DNA of 37,064 bases from the NCBI GenBank assembly GCA_032718475.1, contig JAUCBJ010006767.1:1-37064 (forward strand), given 5' to 3'. Source of the DNA: Nemertoderma westbladi. Its lineage: Eukaryota > Xenacoelomorpha > Nemertodermatida > Nemertodermatidae. The translations under genes were made by a program, and so were the position numbers. This document shows, piece after piece, positions 1-9,905 of this stretch. How positions within the stretch are numbered: position 1 is the stretch's first letter; each line of letters opens with the position of its first letter. Below the pieces are notes generated by a model. It was not told the DNA's origin and made no database searches. It saw only the letters and a program-made list of their open reading frames with translations.

Positions 1-674
1 AAGAGGCAGGGTTGTAGGTAAGATCCTTCCAATTGGATACTTACCGAAGCCCTGGACTACTGGTATTATAGTACCTGTACAAGTGGCAGAGTTGTAGGTA
101 AGATCCTTCCAATTGGATACTTACCGAAGCCCTGGACTACTGGTATTATAGTACCTGTACAAGTGGCAGAGTTGTAGGTAAGATCCTTCCAATTGGATAC
201 TTACCGAAGCCCTGGACTACTGGTATTATAGTACCTGTACAAGTGGCAGAGTTGTAGGTAAGATCCTTCCAATTGGATACTTACCGAAGCCCTGGACTAC
301 TGGTATTATAGTACCTGTACAAGTGGCAGAGTTGTAGGTAAGATCCTTCCAATTGGATACTTACCGAAGCCCTGGACTACTGGTATTTTAGTACCTGTAC
401 AAGTGGCAGAGTTGTAGGTAAGATCCTTCCAATTGGATACTTACCGAAGCCCTGGACTACTGGTATTATAGTACCTATACAAGTGGCAGAGTTGTAGGTA
501 AGATCCTTCCAATTGGATACTTACCGAAGCCCTGGACTACTGGTATTATAGTACCTGTACAAGTGGCAGGGTTGTAGGTAAGATCCTTCTAATTGGATAC
601 TTACCGAAGCCCTGGACTACTGGTATTATAGTACCTGTACAAGAGGCAGGTTTGTAGGTAAGATCCTTCTAATT
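1..674. repeat. 80-bp tandem repeat array (about 8.4 units)
   Basis: Eight full units of 80 bases and a partial ninth repeat almost without change; units differ at only a few positions (for example aagaggcag versus aagtggcag). The array runs off the left edge of the window, so its real length is unknown, and it ends abruptly in a partial unit near 674. Each unit holds an interrupted inverted repeat in which ggtaag-atcc pairs with ggat-acttacc. The high unit similarity indicates recent expansion or homogenisation. No coding potential is seen. Confidence 0.95.
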
Positions 675-1159
675 TTCGTGGATCACGCATTTAAATATAG
701 TATAATAATTATTGTTAGCTACTTTATCTTTCCAGTCCAATCATTACAGGTGAATCTTAGTTTAATGTTGAAAGTTTGCGATTCAATACTGTGGATATTG
801 TTCCACGAACGAGGAACCTACCGTAATTGTTTCCGGACGAGAAACTTACTGTAATTATTACAGGAACGTAACGTAATTGTTCCAAGAACGAGGAACTTAC
901 CGTAATTGTTCCCGGACGAGGAACTTACTGTAATTATTACAGGAACATAATAATAACAATTCAATATAACATAACATTAATACATTTATGTACTAAATCA
1001 ATATTAATCATTTAGTGTTGATTTGAAGTTATTGTTTTTAAGTGGTTAAACTATTGAGTGTTATCATCTCAAATATAATTTTACATGCTACTACAAAAAG
1101 TGGGCGTGGCAGAAAATTTTGAAATATTCACCACATTACAATATTACAAGAAATCTGAA
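675..1159. other. AT-rich non-coding stretch with a 79-bp two-unit repeat
   Basis: There is no supportable gene here. At about 801-950 two degenerate units of about 79 bases stand in tandem, built on the phrases gaacgaggaac, ttaccgtaattgtt and actgtaattattacagg. The rest is AT-rich sequence without recognisable structure. Confidence 0.7.
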
Positions 1160-1352
1160 ATGAGTTGGGGGACAACTGATAGGAGCTGGTGACAACTGAT
1201 ATGAGCTGGGGACAACTGATATGAGCTGGGGACAACTGATAGGAGCTGGGGACAACTGATAGGAGCTGGGGACAACTGATAGGAGCTGGGGACAACTGAT
1301 AAGAGCTGGGGACAACTGATATGAGCTGGGGACAACTGATATGAGCTGCTAT
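1160..1352. repeat. 20-bp minisatellite (about 9-10 units)
   Basis: Units of 20 bases reading gacaactgataggagctgg, with g/t and g/a variants, repeat in tandem. Because 20 is not a multiple of 3, all frames cycle through the same few peptides; the open frames across it come from this periodicity and are not genes. Confidence 0.95.
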
Positions 1353-1825
1353 GATATGACATGGATAATGTATATAAACAACGTTCCTCACATCTGATAC
1401 AATGGTCTGTTTGAGTATAAACTATCTGGACTGTCAGAGGTGGCAAATTTTAACTCTGAATCTGAAGAGCATTGTGCATCGTTGTACATACGGAATCAGA
1501 CTTCAGATGGTCTGAATCTGATATCCGATGTGCGCCGTGCGTCTGATATTAGTCTAATATTGATCGTTAATTAAGGTATCGTTCGTTTATTAGTTACATA
1601 CCGTATTTGGTATAATTGTTTATTAGGCTAATAATCAATAAACTACTCTATATCTAGAACTACAGTAGATATGATAATAATAGTTTTTTTTTATTTAATT
1701 TGGCCTCAAATAGGGAATATAAAATCTCAGACAAGAAATGTCTTAAATCTATTCCGGCACTATTGGTCTAAACTTCTAACCCTACTTGGATTCGTCTGGC
1801 CAAAAAAATTAAAAAATGATTTCTA
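1353..1825. other. AT-rich non-coding stretch
   Basis: I see no gene, repeat array or clear regulatory signal. The stretch leads up to the TA dinucleotide that borders the next foldback element. Confidence 0.5.
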
Positions 1826-2677
1826 GGGTGGTTCGTTTTTTACTTTTTTTCGATTTCATTGTTCTACCGGTGCACAAAAGTTGCCAAATGGTAAAAAAAT
1901 AAGGCAAAAAAAATTTCTTTAAATTTCCTCTATATCTTCACAGATCCCAAGAGGGTTGAAATTTTGAACCGTCGCAATGCACCATAATGAGATATATAAC
2001 AATATAACACATTGATGAAAGATCAAAGACTCAAGAAAGAACTTCCTCCCTGCATCAAATGTCTTCAAATTGGTCCAAACCTAGTTAGATACCAAAATTT
2101 AAATTTTTGGATCAATGGAACTAGTGCCACTAGATTATTCTCAATTTTCGCGATGGCCAACTTTGAGTTCTCCTACGGCATTAATATTATGCTCATTATA
2201 ACCGCAATGACCGACTTAGTGGGGGTAGACACCTTCAAAACGAATAGTTCTTGAGATATCGCAGAAAATGTGAAGTCATGCACAAGTCTACATACATTAC
2301 AGCCTTTTTATAGCCTAACAGTTATCCATCACCAAAATTGAGAATAAGAGTCACTTGTGCCAAAGGGTAGGTTCTGGCCATGTGCGTGGCACTACTTCCC
2401 TTAGTCCCAACTATCTAACTAAGATTGGACCCATTTGATCACATTTGATGCATGCAGAAAGTTCTTTCTTTGAGTCATTGATCTTTCATCAATGTGTTAT
2501 ATTGTTATATATCTCATTATGGTGCATCGCGATGGCTCAAAATTTCAACCCCCTTGGGATCCGTGAAGATATAGACAAAATTTAAATAATTTTTTTTGCC
2601 TTACTTTTTTACCATTTAGCAACTTTTGTGCACCTGTAGAACAATAGAATCGAAAAAAAGTAAAAAACCCACCACCC
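1826..2677. mobile_element. Foldback / MITE-like DNA element flanked by TA
   Basis: The two ends are long imperfect inverted repeats. The left end begins gggtggttcgttttttac and the right end, read on the minus strand, begins gggtggtgggttttttac. The similarity continues through ttgttctac, ggtgcacaaaagttg, a run containing atatataacaatataacaca, and on to gagaataa, giving arms of about 330 bases around a loop of about 170 bases. TA stands directly outside both ends (1824-1825 and 2678-2679), as expected for a Tc1/mariner-type target duplication. No transposase is encoded; a short open frame inside is not convincing. It is probably a non-autonomous element moved by a Tc1/mariner-like transposase; the family is inferred from the TA only. 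Confidence 0.85.
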
Positions 2678-2960
2678 TAATTATTTCAGGATTCCAATAA
2701 TGGTTTGAATAATTGGTTTAGGTTGGGAATAACAGTTGTTCTCTGACATATCATATTTCGTTAAGGACCATTTTGGTTGCCGTATTTTTGGCCGCTTTTT
2801 TGCCACGTTTTCCCCGCGTTTTTGCCACGTTTTTTCCATTGCTTGACTTTAACACAATTCATAAAATAGTATATTCTAGAATACAAAGGTAGTACGTTGA
2901 AACAACAGGACAAGGAAACAACAGGTTTAACATTATAATTTTAAATAAATGTTAATTCCT
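2678..2960. other. Non-coding stretch with short gtttttgccac repeats
   Basis: A short direct repeat of the type ttttgccacgtttt occurs twice near 2798-2835. Nothing else is recognised. Confidence 0.5.
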
Positions 2961-3005
2961 ATATTCTTTATATATTCTCATATATTCTTTATATATTCTC
3001 ATATA
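2961..3005. repeat. 21-bp AT-rich tandem repeat, left of the LINE
   Basis: Two units combining tatattcttta with tatattctca directly abut the 3' tail of the LINE. The same repeat resumes on the far side of the LINE at 4389-4461, so the LINE either landed inside this array or duplicated about 45 bases of it on insertion. Confidence 0.85.
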
Positions 3006-4374
3006 CTACTACTACTACTAGGTCGAGCGAACTCGGACAGTGGAAATGAGATCCTTCCAGGCTTCCCGATTCTCCATAGTTGTCGCAATTTCGTTTCTCC
3101 CAAGTTCAGTATCCCTTTCAAGTTGATCTATATATGTTATGGCAGGTCGTCCACGACTACGCTTTCCATGAGTTGGTTGCCAGAGAAGTAGATCTGGTAT
3201 GAACTCGTCTTTACTTCGCCAGCAGTGCCCACTGAATCTTAATCTGCGTTCACGGAGGGTGGTTGATACAGGTGGTATTGTACCATAAAGCTCGGCGTTT
3301 GTCATGTGTTGTCTCCAGCTGATGTTTAGGGCTGCCCTTAGTAGTCTTGTGTAGCAACCATCAATTCGTTGTTCAAGTGATTTAGTCAGTGTCCAGGTCT
3401 CACCCCCGTATAAAAATACACTTTCCACTGTGGCTCGAAAGAACTTGGTCTTCAGGTGCCTGGAGAGATCTGATTTCCAGATGGTATCCATTTTTGATAG
3501 AGCTACCCAAGCCTTTGCTTTCCTAACTTCTATGTCCTTTTTGCTACTCTCTATCCATGATCCAAGGTACTGAAAGTCATCGACCTGCCTTAGTTGATTA
3601 TTATCAATGGTTGTCAAGTTTCCATCAACATTAAAGGTCATGAATTCGGTCTTGGTAGCATTTATATGCAATCCAACCTCCTTAGCAGCCCTCTCCACTT
3701 TATTTAGTAGAAGCTGTGCATCTGCTAGCGTATTAGAGAGCAGGGCGATGTCATCCGCAAAGTCGGTGTCTGTGACTGTAGTTGCCGGATATCTACTACT
3801 TCTGCGTTTTTGAAGTGTGAATCCCAGATCTTCACCCTTTGTGGCCGTCCTGGCTGGCGTACTGCAAGGTGACACTTGCAGTACGCCAGCCAGGATTGAG
3901 AAAAACTCAGTTTCACCATCTGGTGAGAGTACCTGCGCTTCTGTGTCACAATATAGCAATCCAATGCCAGCAACAATTACTTCTGGTATTCCATAAGCTC
4001 TTAGGATTTCAAGCATTTTACCTCTATGGATGGAGTCGAATGCCTTCTTGAAGTCCACAAAAGTCATGACTGCGGGGAGATTCTTTGACTTAATTCCTTC
4101 AATCAGTCTCCGTAGTGCAAGTATCTGAGCTATTGTTGATCTACTTGGTCGAAATCCGTTTTGGCTCTTACGCAGTAGTTTCTCTATGTGAGGCCTAATC
4201 CTATATAGAATCATTTTATTGTATATTTTGGCAGCTACCACAAGCAGACAGATCCCACGATAGTTTGTTGGTATGCCGAGGTCTCCTTTCTTGGGGAGAG
4301 GCTTTAGTTGACCTTTAGTCCAAATTGGTGGTGGCTTTTCCCCTTTTAACATCCGGTTGCAAACATTCAATAAT
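3006..4374 (-). pseudogene. 5'-truncated LINE reverse transcriptase (RTE-like non-LTR retrotransposon)
   Basis: An open frame of 450 codons (4370 to 3018) covers the C-terminal part of a non-LTR retrotransposon polymerase. In order it shows an RT start region (PLPKKGDLG, NYRGICL), GFRPSRST, motif A FVDFKKAFDS, motif C FADD, an AxKTEFM segment, LYGGETWTL, and a C-terminal RLRFSGHC...RGRP region typical of RTE-like and related LINEs. The endonuclease is missing, so the copy is 5'-truncated, as is usual after incomplete target-primed reverse transcription. Between motif B and motif C the normal segment after AGVLQ is replaced by an inverted copy of the preceding sequence (about 3846-3894), so the enzyme should be inactive although the frame stays open. 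The stop codon TAG is the first unit of the (TAG)n 3' tail. Assignment to the RTE group rather than a neighbouring LINE clade is tentative. Confidence 0.85.
3846..3894. repeat. Near-perfect palindrome inside the LINE RT
   Basis: The arms cctggctggcgtactgcaag and its exact reverse complement are separated by only about seven bases. In the coding strand the first arm is normal RT sequence and the second is its inversion. It replaces the stretch that should follow the conserved LQGD-type motif. Confidence 0.9.
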
Positions 4375-4388
4375 GGTCTATATTATCA

Positions 4389-4461
4389 TATATTCTTTAT
4401 ATATTCTCATATATTCTTTATATATTCTCATATATTCTTTATATATTCTCATATATTCTTC
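4389..4461. repeat. 21-bp AT-rich tandem repeat, right of the LINE
   Basis: Three to four units of the same 21-base repeat seen at 2961-3005. They continue the array interrupted by the LINE. Confidence 0.85.
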
Positions 4462-4548
4462 TATTTTTTTAATAGATTATGTTGTCGTACTGATAATGTT
4501 TTTGGCAGTTTGGAGAACAATAAATTCTTTTGAGTGTATAAACCGGGC

Positions 4549-4860
4549 TTTAAGGAAACATCCAACCCACACTTTATAAGGTAAAACTTCCCTTCTTTGT
4601 CGCAGACGCCTGTTGGATTTACTGGCGAAAGGAAAGGAGTTGAGAGCAGAGAGCTTATGCAAACAATAAAGTGTCATAAAGGCAATCAAAGGCGGCAAGT
4701 ATTAAGACCTTTATAGAACAATTATTAGTAACTACCTTAGTATAGATACCACTGTGTGTTAGTTATCACTTTAAATTACATTCTTATGATTAACTGTCAC
4801 AGAAAGACTGCTGCCGCCTGGCTACCAGTTACCAACAGACTGCTGGCACCGGCCTACCAG
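4549..4860. repeat. Dispersed ~300-bp repeat, copy 1
   Basis: This segment shares long blocks with 5531-5836: aaggaaacatccaacccaca, cagacgcctgt.ggatttactggcga, caaaggcggcaagtattaag, gaacaattattagtaacta and ttaaattacattcttatgat. The two copies are direct repeats and differ by small indels. Copy 1 ends in a short degenerate duplication of ctaccagttac with cagactgctgg. The repeat class is not recognised and no protein is encoded. Confidence 0.8.
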
Positions 4861-4961
4861 TTACAGACAGGGGCGTCGCTAATTTTTACATCAATGTAAT
4901 TTACTTGAACAGTGAAAAAATAATAATAAAATTAAAGGTTACTAAATTACAACACTCCAAA

Positions 4962-5428
4962 TCCGGGCACGGTGTCACGCTTCTAGACGGGCACCGGGTG
5001 ATGTGTCACATCTCTACCCGGGCGCGGGCGCAGGGACACGCTTCTACACGGGCGCAGGGTCACGCTTCTACACGGGCACGGGGTGATGTGTCACGCCTCT
5101 ACACGGGCGCGGGGTCATGTCTCTACACAGGTGCAGGGTCACGTCTCTAAACGGGCGCGGGGTCACGCTTCAACACGGGTGCGGGGTCACGTCTCTACAC
5201 GGGCGCAGGGTCACGCTTCTACACGGGCACGGGGTGATGTGTCACTTCTCTACCCGGGCGCGGGGTCACGTCTCTACACGGGCGCGGGGTCACGCTTCTA
5301 CATGGGCACGGGGTGATGTATCACGTCTCTACTCGGGCGCGGAGTCACGTCTCTACACGGGCACGGGGTCACGTCTCTTCCCGGGCGCGGGGTCACGTCT
5401 CTACCCGGGCGTGGGGTAATGTCTCTAC
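4962..5428. repeat. GC-rich minisatellite, mostly 24-bp units
   Basis: Tandem units of the form cacgggcgcggggtcacgtc plus tcta, about 24 bases, are mixed with longer units (about 36 bases) that carry an extra gatgtgtcac segment. The array stands out strongly from its AT-rich surroundings in GC content. The period is a multiple of three, so several frames stay open; they give repetitive Arg/Gly/His/Thr peptides and are not taken as genes. Confidence 0.9.
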
Positions 5429-5530
5429 ATCCTCTTTCTTTATATAAAAATCTCTGGGAGCGACAAGAATATAAACCTTGGTCCGATCAAATATATTTTG
5501 TTCGTCATTGGAAGTAAAGTCTTTAGTACG

Positions 5531-5836
5531 CAAAGGTTTAAGGAAACATCCAACCCACACTTGATGTGGAGGTACAGCTTCCATTCTTTGTCGCCGCAGA
5601 CGCCTGTAGGATTTACTGGCGATAGGAAAGGAGCTGACTCTGACAGCAGAGAGCTTTATGCAATCAATATAGTCTCAAAGGGAATCAAAGGCGGCAAGTA
5701 TTAAGATCTATTATTGAACAATTATTAGTAACTAACCTTAGTATAGATAGATACCATTGTATGTTAATTTATCACTTTAAATTACATTCTTATGATTAAC
5801 GGTCACAGACAGACTGCTTGGCGCCTGGCTTCCGCC
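5531..5836. repeat. Dispersed ~300-bp repeat, copy 2
   Basis: Second direct copy of the repeat at 4549-4860, again starting with the aaggaaacatccaacccaca block and ending near the cacagacagactgct segment. The two copies bracket the GC-rich minisatellite, so the whole of 4549-5836 may be one composite element or a segmental duplication. Confidence 0.8.
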
Positions 5837-5952
5837 AAGTTTTACAACAACGTCATGACCAACTACATATACAACCCGTCAAGCTGCTGCAAAGCCCCTA
5901 AATTTAGAGGGCCAGTTATTTCTCTTACATAGAATCCCTGAAACCAGTGTCG

Positions 5953-6133
5953 GAGCCACTACTACTATTACTACTACTACGATCGGCATGCTGCATTGCA
6001 TATATATATATATATATATATTACATAAGAATGCTGTGCCGGCTTGTGGACAAAATTTCGCAGCCACAACACCCATCACCCATGACTTTTGCTAGATCAT
6101 CCGCATTTTCAAGGCCAGTAGTGTCCTTTAACC
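5953..6133 (-). mobile_element. 3' end of a LINE (same family as 33529-34060)
   Basis: Read on the minus strand this is the extreme 3' end of the LINE also present at 33529-34060. The two share aagccggcacagcattctta, the 3' end gcaatgcagcatgccgatc and a (TAG)n tail, here about seven TAG-type units. An AT microsatellite (6000-6020) has expanded inside it. Only about 180 bases remain, so the copy is extremely 5'-truncated. Confidence 0.85.
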
Positions 6134-7060
6134 CTATTAAACCCGGGGGGGGCGGGGTCAATATGACCCCCCCACCCCCCCCCCCCCCCACCCCGTGGTT
6201 TTTTGTTATAATTCTGAAACAAACGCATTTGGGAATCTGAAATTTTATGACTTTTCCTAAAAATATATTGTCTTTCTAGTAGTGAAAACCGTTTTCAAAA
6301 ATATTGGGTAGTGTTCAAGTTATAGCACCATTTTTTAACCCTACTTTGGCACTTTTTTTTAGACGTTTTTTGAAAATTACAGTTCATTAAATGTGATTTC
6401 TAACATCTCTATTTATTTTACACCGGTTTTTTGGTGTTAGCAATTGGATGGAATTCATATATAAATTGATTTAGAAATTTCAAACTTGTTTTTTTTTTCG
6501 GCGGGTGCCAAATGTTTGTGCCAGCACGAAATTTTGAAATATGTCAATTTTGTAAATTGATTGTTTGAAACTTGTTTTTTACGCAATTTGACTTTTTGGG
6601 GTTCTGGTTTCGATGGAATATATACAAGTTGCACCAAGCGTATCATACTTGTATTTTTCGGTGCTGTGTGCAAATTAAGGTGCTAGCACGAAATTTTGAA
6701 AATCCATTCAATAGATAAAATTCCTTGTGACAATTTAATTCTTGCGTTTTAGAGGTTTGTGGCTGTTTTGAATTCAATGGAATATATAATTATCGAACTA
6801 GACTTCTCAAACTTGTATTTTTCGGAAGTGGGTGCAAAATGTGGTGTTAGCACCAAATGTTGAAAACCATCAAAAATATAAATTGATTGTGTCACCGTGT
6901 TTCTTGCGTTATACGGGTTTTTGAGGGTTCTGAATTCAATGGAATCAGTAAAAATTTCATAAGAGTTTTCATACTTGTATTTTTCGCCTGTGGGTAAAAA
7001 TTGTTGTGCCGGCACCAAATTTTCGAAAATAAGCAAATTGATCAGCAAATATCCTGCAAA
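6134..7060. repeat. Poly-G-headed dispersed repeat with ~160-bp internal units
   Basis: The segment begins ttaaccctattaaac followed at once by a G-rich run and then a C-rich run (6145-6195). It continues with ctgaaacaaacgc, as does a second copy at 12952-13393. From about 6430 it contains four degenerate units of about 150-175 bases, each with a caaacttgtatttttcg segment followed by a gtgctagcac-type palindrome and aaattttgaaa; the cores lie near 6520, 6681, 6855 and 7008. No protein is encoded. The repeat class is unknown. Confidence 0.75.
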
Positions 7061-7251
7061 GCGGAAGCGGTTCCGTTCAATAAAATTGTGATGGTATAAG
7101 GTTTTTCGAGGACGCTGGTCACGACAACACTATTTCAAAAATATTTTCTGGAAATGTAAACATCATTTTTGGTTCCATTATGGTGCCCCAGAACGAAAAG
7201 TACTTTAAGTAGAAAAAATTTCAAACTGTTAAGTTTTCAAACCCTCTGATC

Positions 7252-7617
7252 ACGATAGTAGTACAGTAGTAGTACAGTAGTACATTAGTACAGTAGTACA
7301 GTAGTAGTAGTAGTAGTACAGTTGTACAGTAGTAGTACAGTAGTACAGTAGTAGTACAGTAGTACAGTAGTAGTACAGTAGTAGTACAGTAGTACAGTAG
7401 TAGTACAGTAGTAGTACAGTAGTAGTATAGTAGTAGTACAGTAGTACAGTAGTAGTGCATTAGTACAGTAGTACAGTAGTAGTGCATTAGTACAGTAGTA
7501 CAGTAGTAGTACAGTAGTAGTACAGTAGTAGTGCATTAGTACAGTAGTACAGTAGTAGTGCATTAGTACAGTAGTACAGTAGTAGTACAGTAGTAGTACA
7601 GTGAAGTACAGTAGTAG
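7252..7617. repeat. TAG/TACAG compound microsatellite
   Basis: About 365 bases consist of tag, tac and agtacag words, in patterns such as gtagtagtacagtagtacag, with a gtgcattagtacag variant repeated three to four times near 7456-7570. The open frames on the minus strand (Tyr/Cys/Thr/Leu runs) are products of the repeat. It may have grown from the (TAG)n tail of a LINE, as both tails seen in this window are of this type. Confidence 0.9.
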
Positions 7618-7730
7618 TGAGCGAATTTTGAGCGAATATTAATTACATATCATATTAATAATCTTTATATTATTTGCACAATCACCGAAGGAGTAAAAGT
7701 GAATTAAATCTACATAAACTAAAGCTATTT

Positions 7731-8775
7731 TTAGCGGCATATCTGTAATACGTCCCTATTATAACAACATAAAGTATGTAACTTGTCATTATTACAGCCG
7801 AAAATGTTTTCTAAAGTTCCAACATTTATATCAGCGCCATACTTAACACGTACAGGTTCAGATAATATGCAATTGGTCAGAACATGGTCCTCGGTTTGAA
7901 ATGACGTCTTGTCACACTGACACACTCTGTTCTCGGTGGTAGGGGTTCTGCTTCACCTACCCTTTTCAATTCGGAGGTCGTGTGACATAACGCGTATTCT
8001 TGTGAACCATATCCTAACAAAGTCCGGTATGTAAACTTTACGTTGGGACTACAGTACATGTGGTTTTATTTGAACATTTATTAATTGCCGGTAAGTGTGT
8101 GAAATTTTGTCGACGATGCTGGTTTTCGACGAATTCTATCCTGAATCTCACAGAAAGGGTCAGTTCCAGAATTTAGACTCTCAATCAGTAATTTGTATCC
8201 GGGTTAGTTTTCTTTCTTACATAGATCAAATACTTTACAAAAGGGAAGTTCACTATCACGGTTTTTAAGCATCTTCGATATAAATTTCTTCCGTGCTACA
8301 GTAATACGCTAATTCAATGGTTTAATACCCGATTCGATTAAACAAATATCTATAGGTGTCTGAACTCGCACTGATAACAATGACCTAACCTACGACTATA
8401 AACCTTTAGTATTACACGTGTATTATTTGAGAGGCAACCTTCGGACGCATATAAAATAGAGGCAATAAGTACAGCGGCTTCAAAAACTTGTAGTTTTAAG
8501 TAAGAAGGCATAGATGTATTACGAGAGCAAAAAATAGTAAACTTGTTAGCCGAACTCGAATTCGGCTAACAGAATTTATAATGCAATTTCAATACAGTCG
8601 AGATTTTTCCATCTTGTGTAAACAACGATCCTAGGTAAATATATTTGTCGCAGTTTAATATCGCGATTGCATCAATACAGAACTCTACCCTGTTGGATTC
8701 ACTCCCACTAATTACAATCAATTTTGTTTTGGTTTCATTGAATTACATACCAGATTCATCTCGTTAAAAATCATT
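7731..8775 (-). pseudogene. Decayed LINE fragment: RT thumb region to C-terminal Cys/His motif
   Basis: On the minus strand, from about 8750, a broken frame reads through NETKTKLIVI, KYIYLGSLFTQDG, MPSYLKLQVFEAAV and ILYASE, the post-catalytic part of a LINE reverse transcriptase. It continues after a frame change as ICLIESGIKPL and RKKFISKMLKNRD (about 8370-8230). It ends in a C-terminal segment RTLLGYGSQEYALC followed, in another frame, by CQCDKTSFQTEDHVLTNC, a Cys/His-type motif common at LINE C-termini (8015-7731). At least two frameshifts and two stops break it and the catalytic motifs are missing. It is a different family from the LINEs at 3006 and 33529. The clade is not certain. Confidence 0.75.
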
Positions 8776-9627
8776 CGTGGTAACGCAACTGTAATTTTTG
8801 GTATTAGTTTGTTGGGACGAAAAAAACAAGTAGGTTGAAATTTCAAAAGGGCAAAAATCAAATTTGGTTTGATAATACGATATTTTTGAGTGTCTTATTC
8901 GTGATCAGAATCTCCGTAAACCCAATGTAATAATAATGTTGATTTGGATATGATTTTTAATTTTTTCAATTTCAATTTTTTGTGCGACTTGTATTTTTCG
9001 TGCCGCACATTGACACGTATCTAAAAAAGCCGTTATCAACAAGGTAGGGTATTTTTCAGTGCCATGTCCGTGATCAGCATCCCAAAAAAACCATATGGTC
9101 ATAAATACAATTAGATTTTATGTTGATTTTTCATTATCATATTTCCACTACCGGTACTTGTTTTTTTTTTCGTGCTCCAGGGGCCACAAATAACTGAATG
9201 ATAACTAATATAACAACATGCCTATGTTATTATATATTACACAACCTGAACAATGGAGCTAAACGGTTGCATGCAATCAGTGATTGCAAGCCATTGCAAT
9301 CGGTCCTTGCATGCCTACCGGTAAGGTTTTTACTCAGGAGGGGGGGGGGGGGGGGGGTGGTTAGCGATAATTAATTTTTTTCTATTTCATCCAGAGCAGA
9401 TTTTTATCAAGATTCCAAATTTCTAAATCCGTTTAGCAAGGTCTGTCTTACTTCTGGAGATATGGCTGTCTGTCCGTTTACTGTCGGTTTGTCCGTCAGT
9501 AGGCGTATCGATTATTTCAATCAGCCGATTCTAAGTTTTGAATACTGAAGCCATGGACATTTTTTAAATGTTGTGGCAGACGTTTATAACATCCCTCTAT
9601 TTTTCATCACATTTTGGAGATTTTGAG
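8776..9627. other. Non-coding stretch with a long G run
   Basis: No gene is visible. Short segments (for example acttgtatttttcgtgc near 8990) resemble the internal units of the poly-G-headed repeat at 6134-7060, so this may be an old related copy. A run of about 18 G stands at 9340-9357. Confidence 0.5.
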
Positions 9628-9701
9628 ATTCTACGCTATCCTATATTTAACAGACCGGGGTTTATTAGAAATCCTCCCCTTGAGTGATATATGTTAACTC
9701 C
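9628..9701. repeat. 73-bp direct repeat, left copy
   Basis: It begins attctacgctatcctatatt and ends gttaactcc. The partner at 12568-12640 differs by one single-base indel and one substitution. The two copies bracket the LINE at 9906-12545. They are best explained as a long target-site duplication or as a repeat that the element landed between. Confidence 0.9.
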
Positions 9702-9905
9702 GACTACATTGAAATTTATTTTAATTAATGGTAAATAACAATAACAATAACAATAACCTGCACAGAATATTAATGAAATATGGCCAAAAAGTGGAGGAAA
9801 GACAGAAGACAAACATATATATAGCTATAGTAAAATAGTGTTGATAACCCAGCAAACTGTACAACCTGAAAATGCAAACTATTCAATACCAGCTGCAGGA
9901 AGTGT
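9702..9905 (-). other. 3' untranslated region of the RLE-type LINE
   Basis: Between the direct repeat and the end of the LINE coding region there is about 200 bases of AT-rich sequence. It contains a (ttattg)n repeat on the minus strand near 9732-9756, a likely 3'-terminal repeat of the element. No PolyA tail longer than a few bases is seen. Confidence 0.55.

Noticed and set aside
1-674. CRISPR-like array
   Set aside because: Units are uniform over all 80 bases with no unique spacers, so this is a simple tandem repeat in eukaryotic DNA.
1128-1446. Two overlapping minus-strand open frames of 87 and 100 codons
   Set aside because: They are two readings of the 20-bp minisatellite and differ only by frame.
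2012-2254. 80-codon open frame inside the foldback element
   Set aside because: It overlaps the inverted-repeat arm and has no transposase-like or other recognisable motif.
4905-5419. Arg/Gly/His-rich open frames
   Set aside because: They follow the 24-bp minisatellite, whose period keeps several frames open at once.
7221-7563. Tyr/Cys/Thr/Leu-rich open frames
   Set aside because: They arise from the TAG/TAC microsatellite.
8546-8571. Palindrome gttagccgaa / ttcggctaac as a regulatory site
   Set aside because: It is a short imperfect inverted repeat inside the decayed LINE and there is no promoter or gene it could serve.
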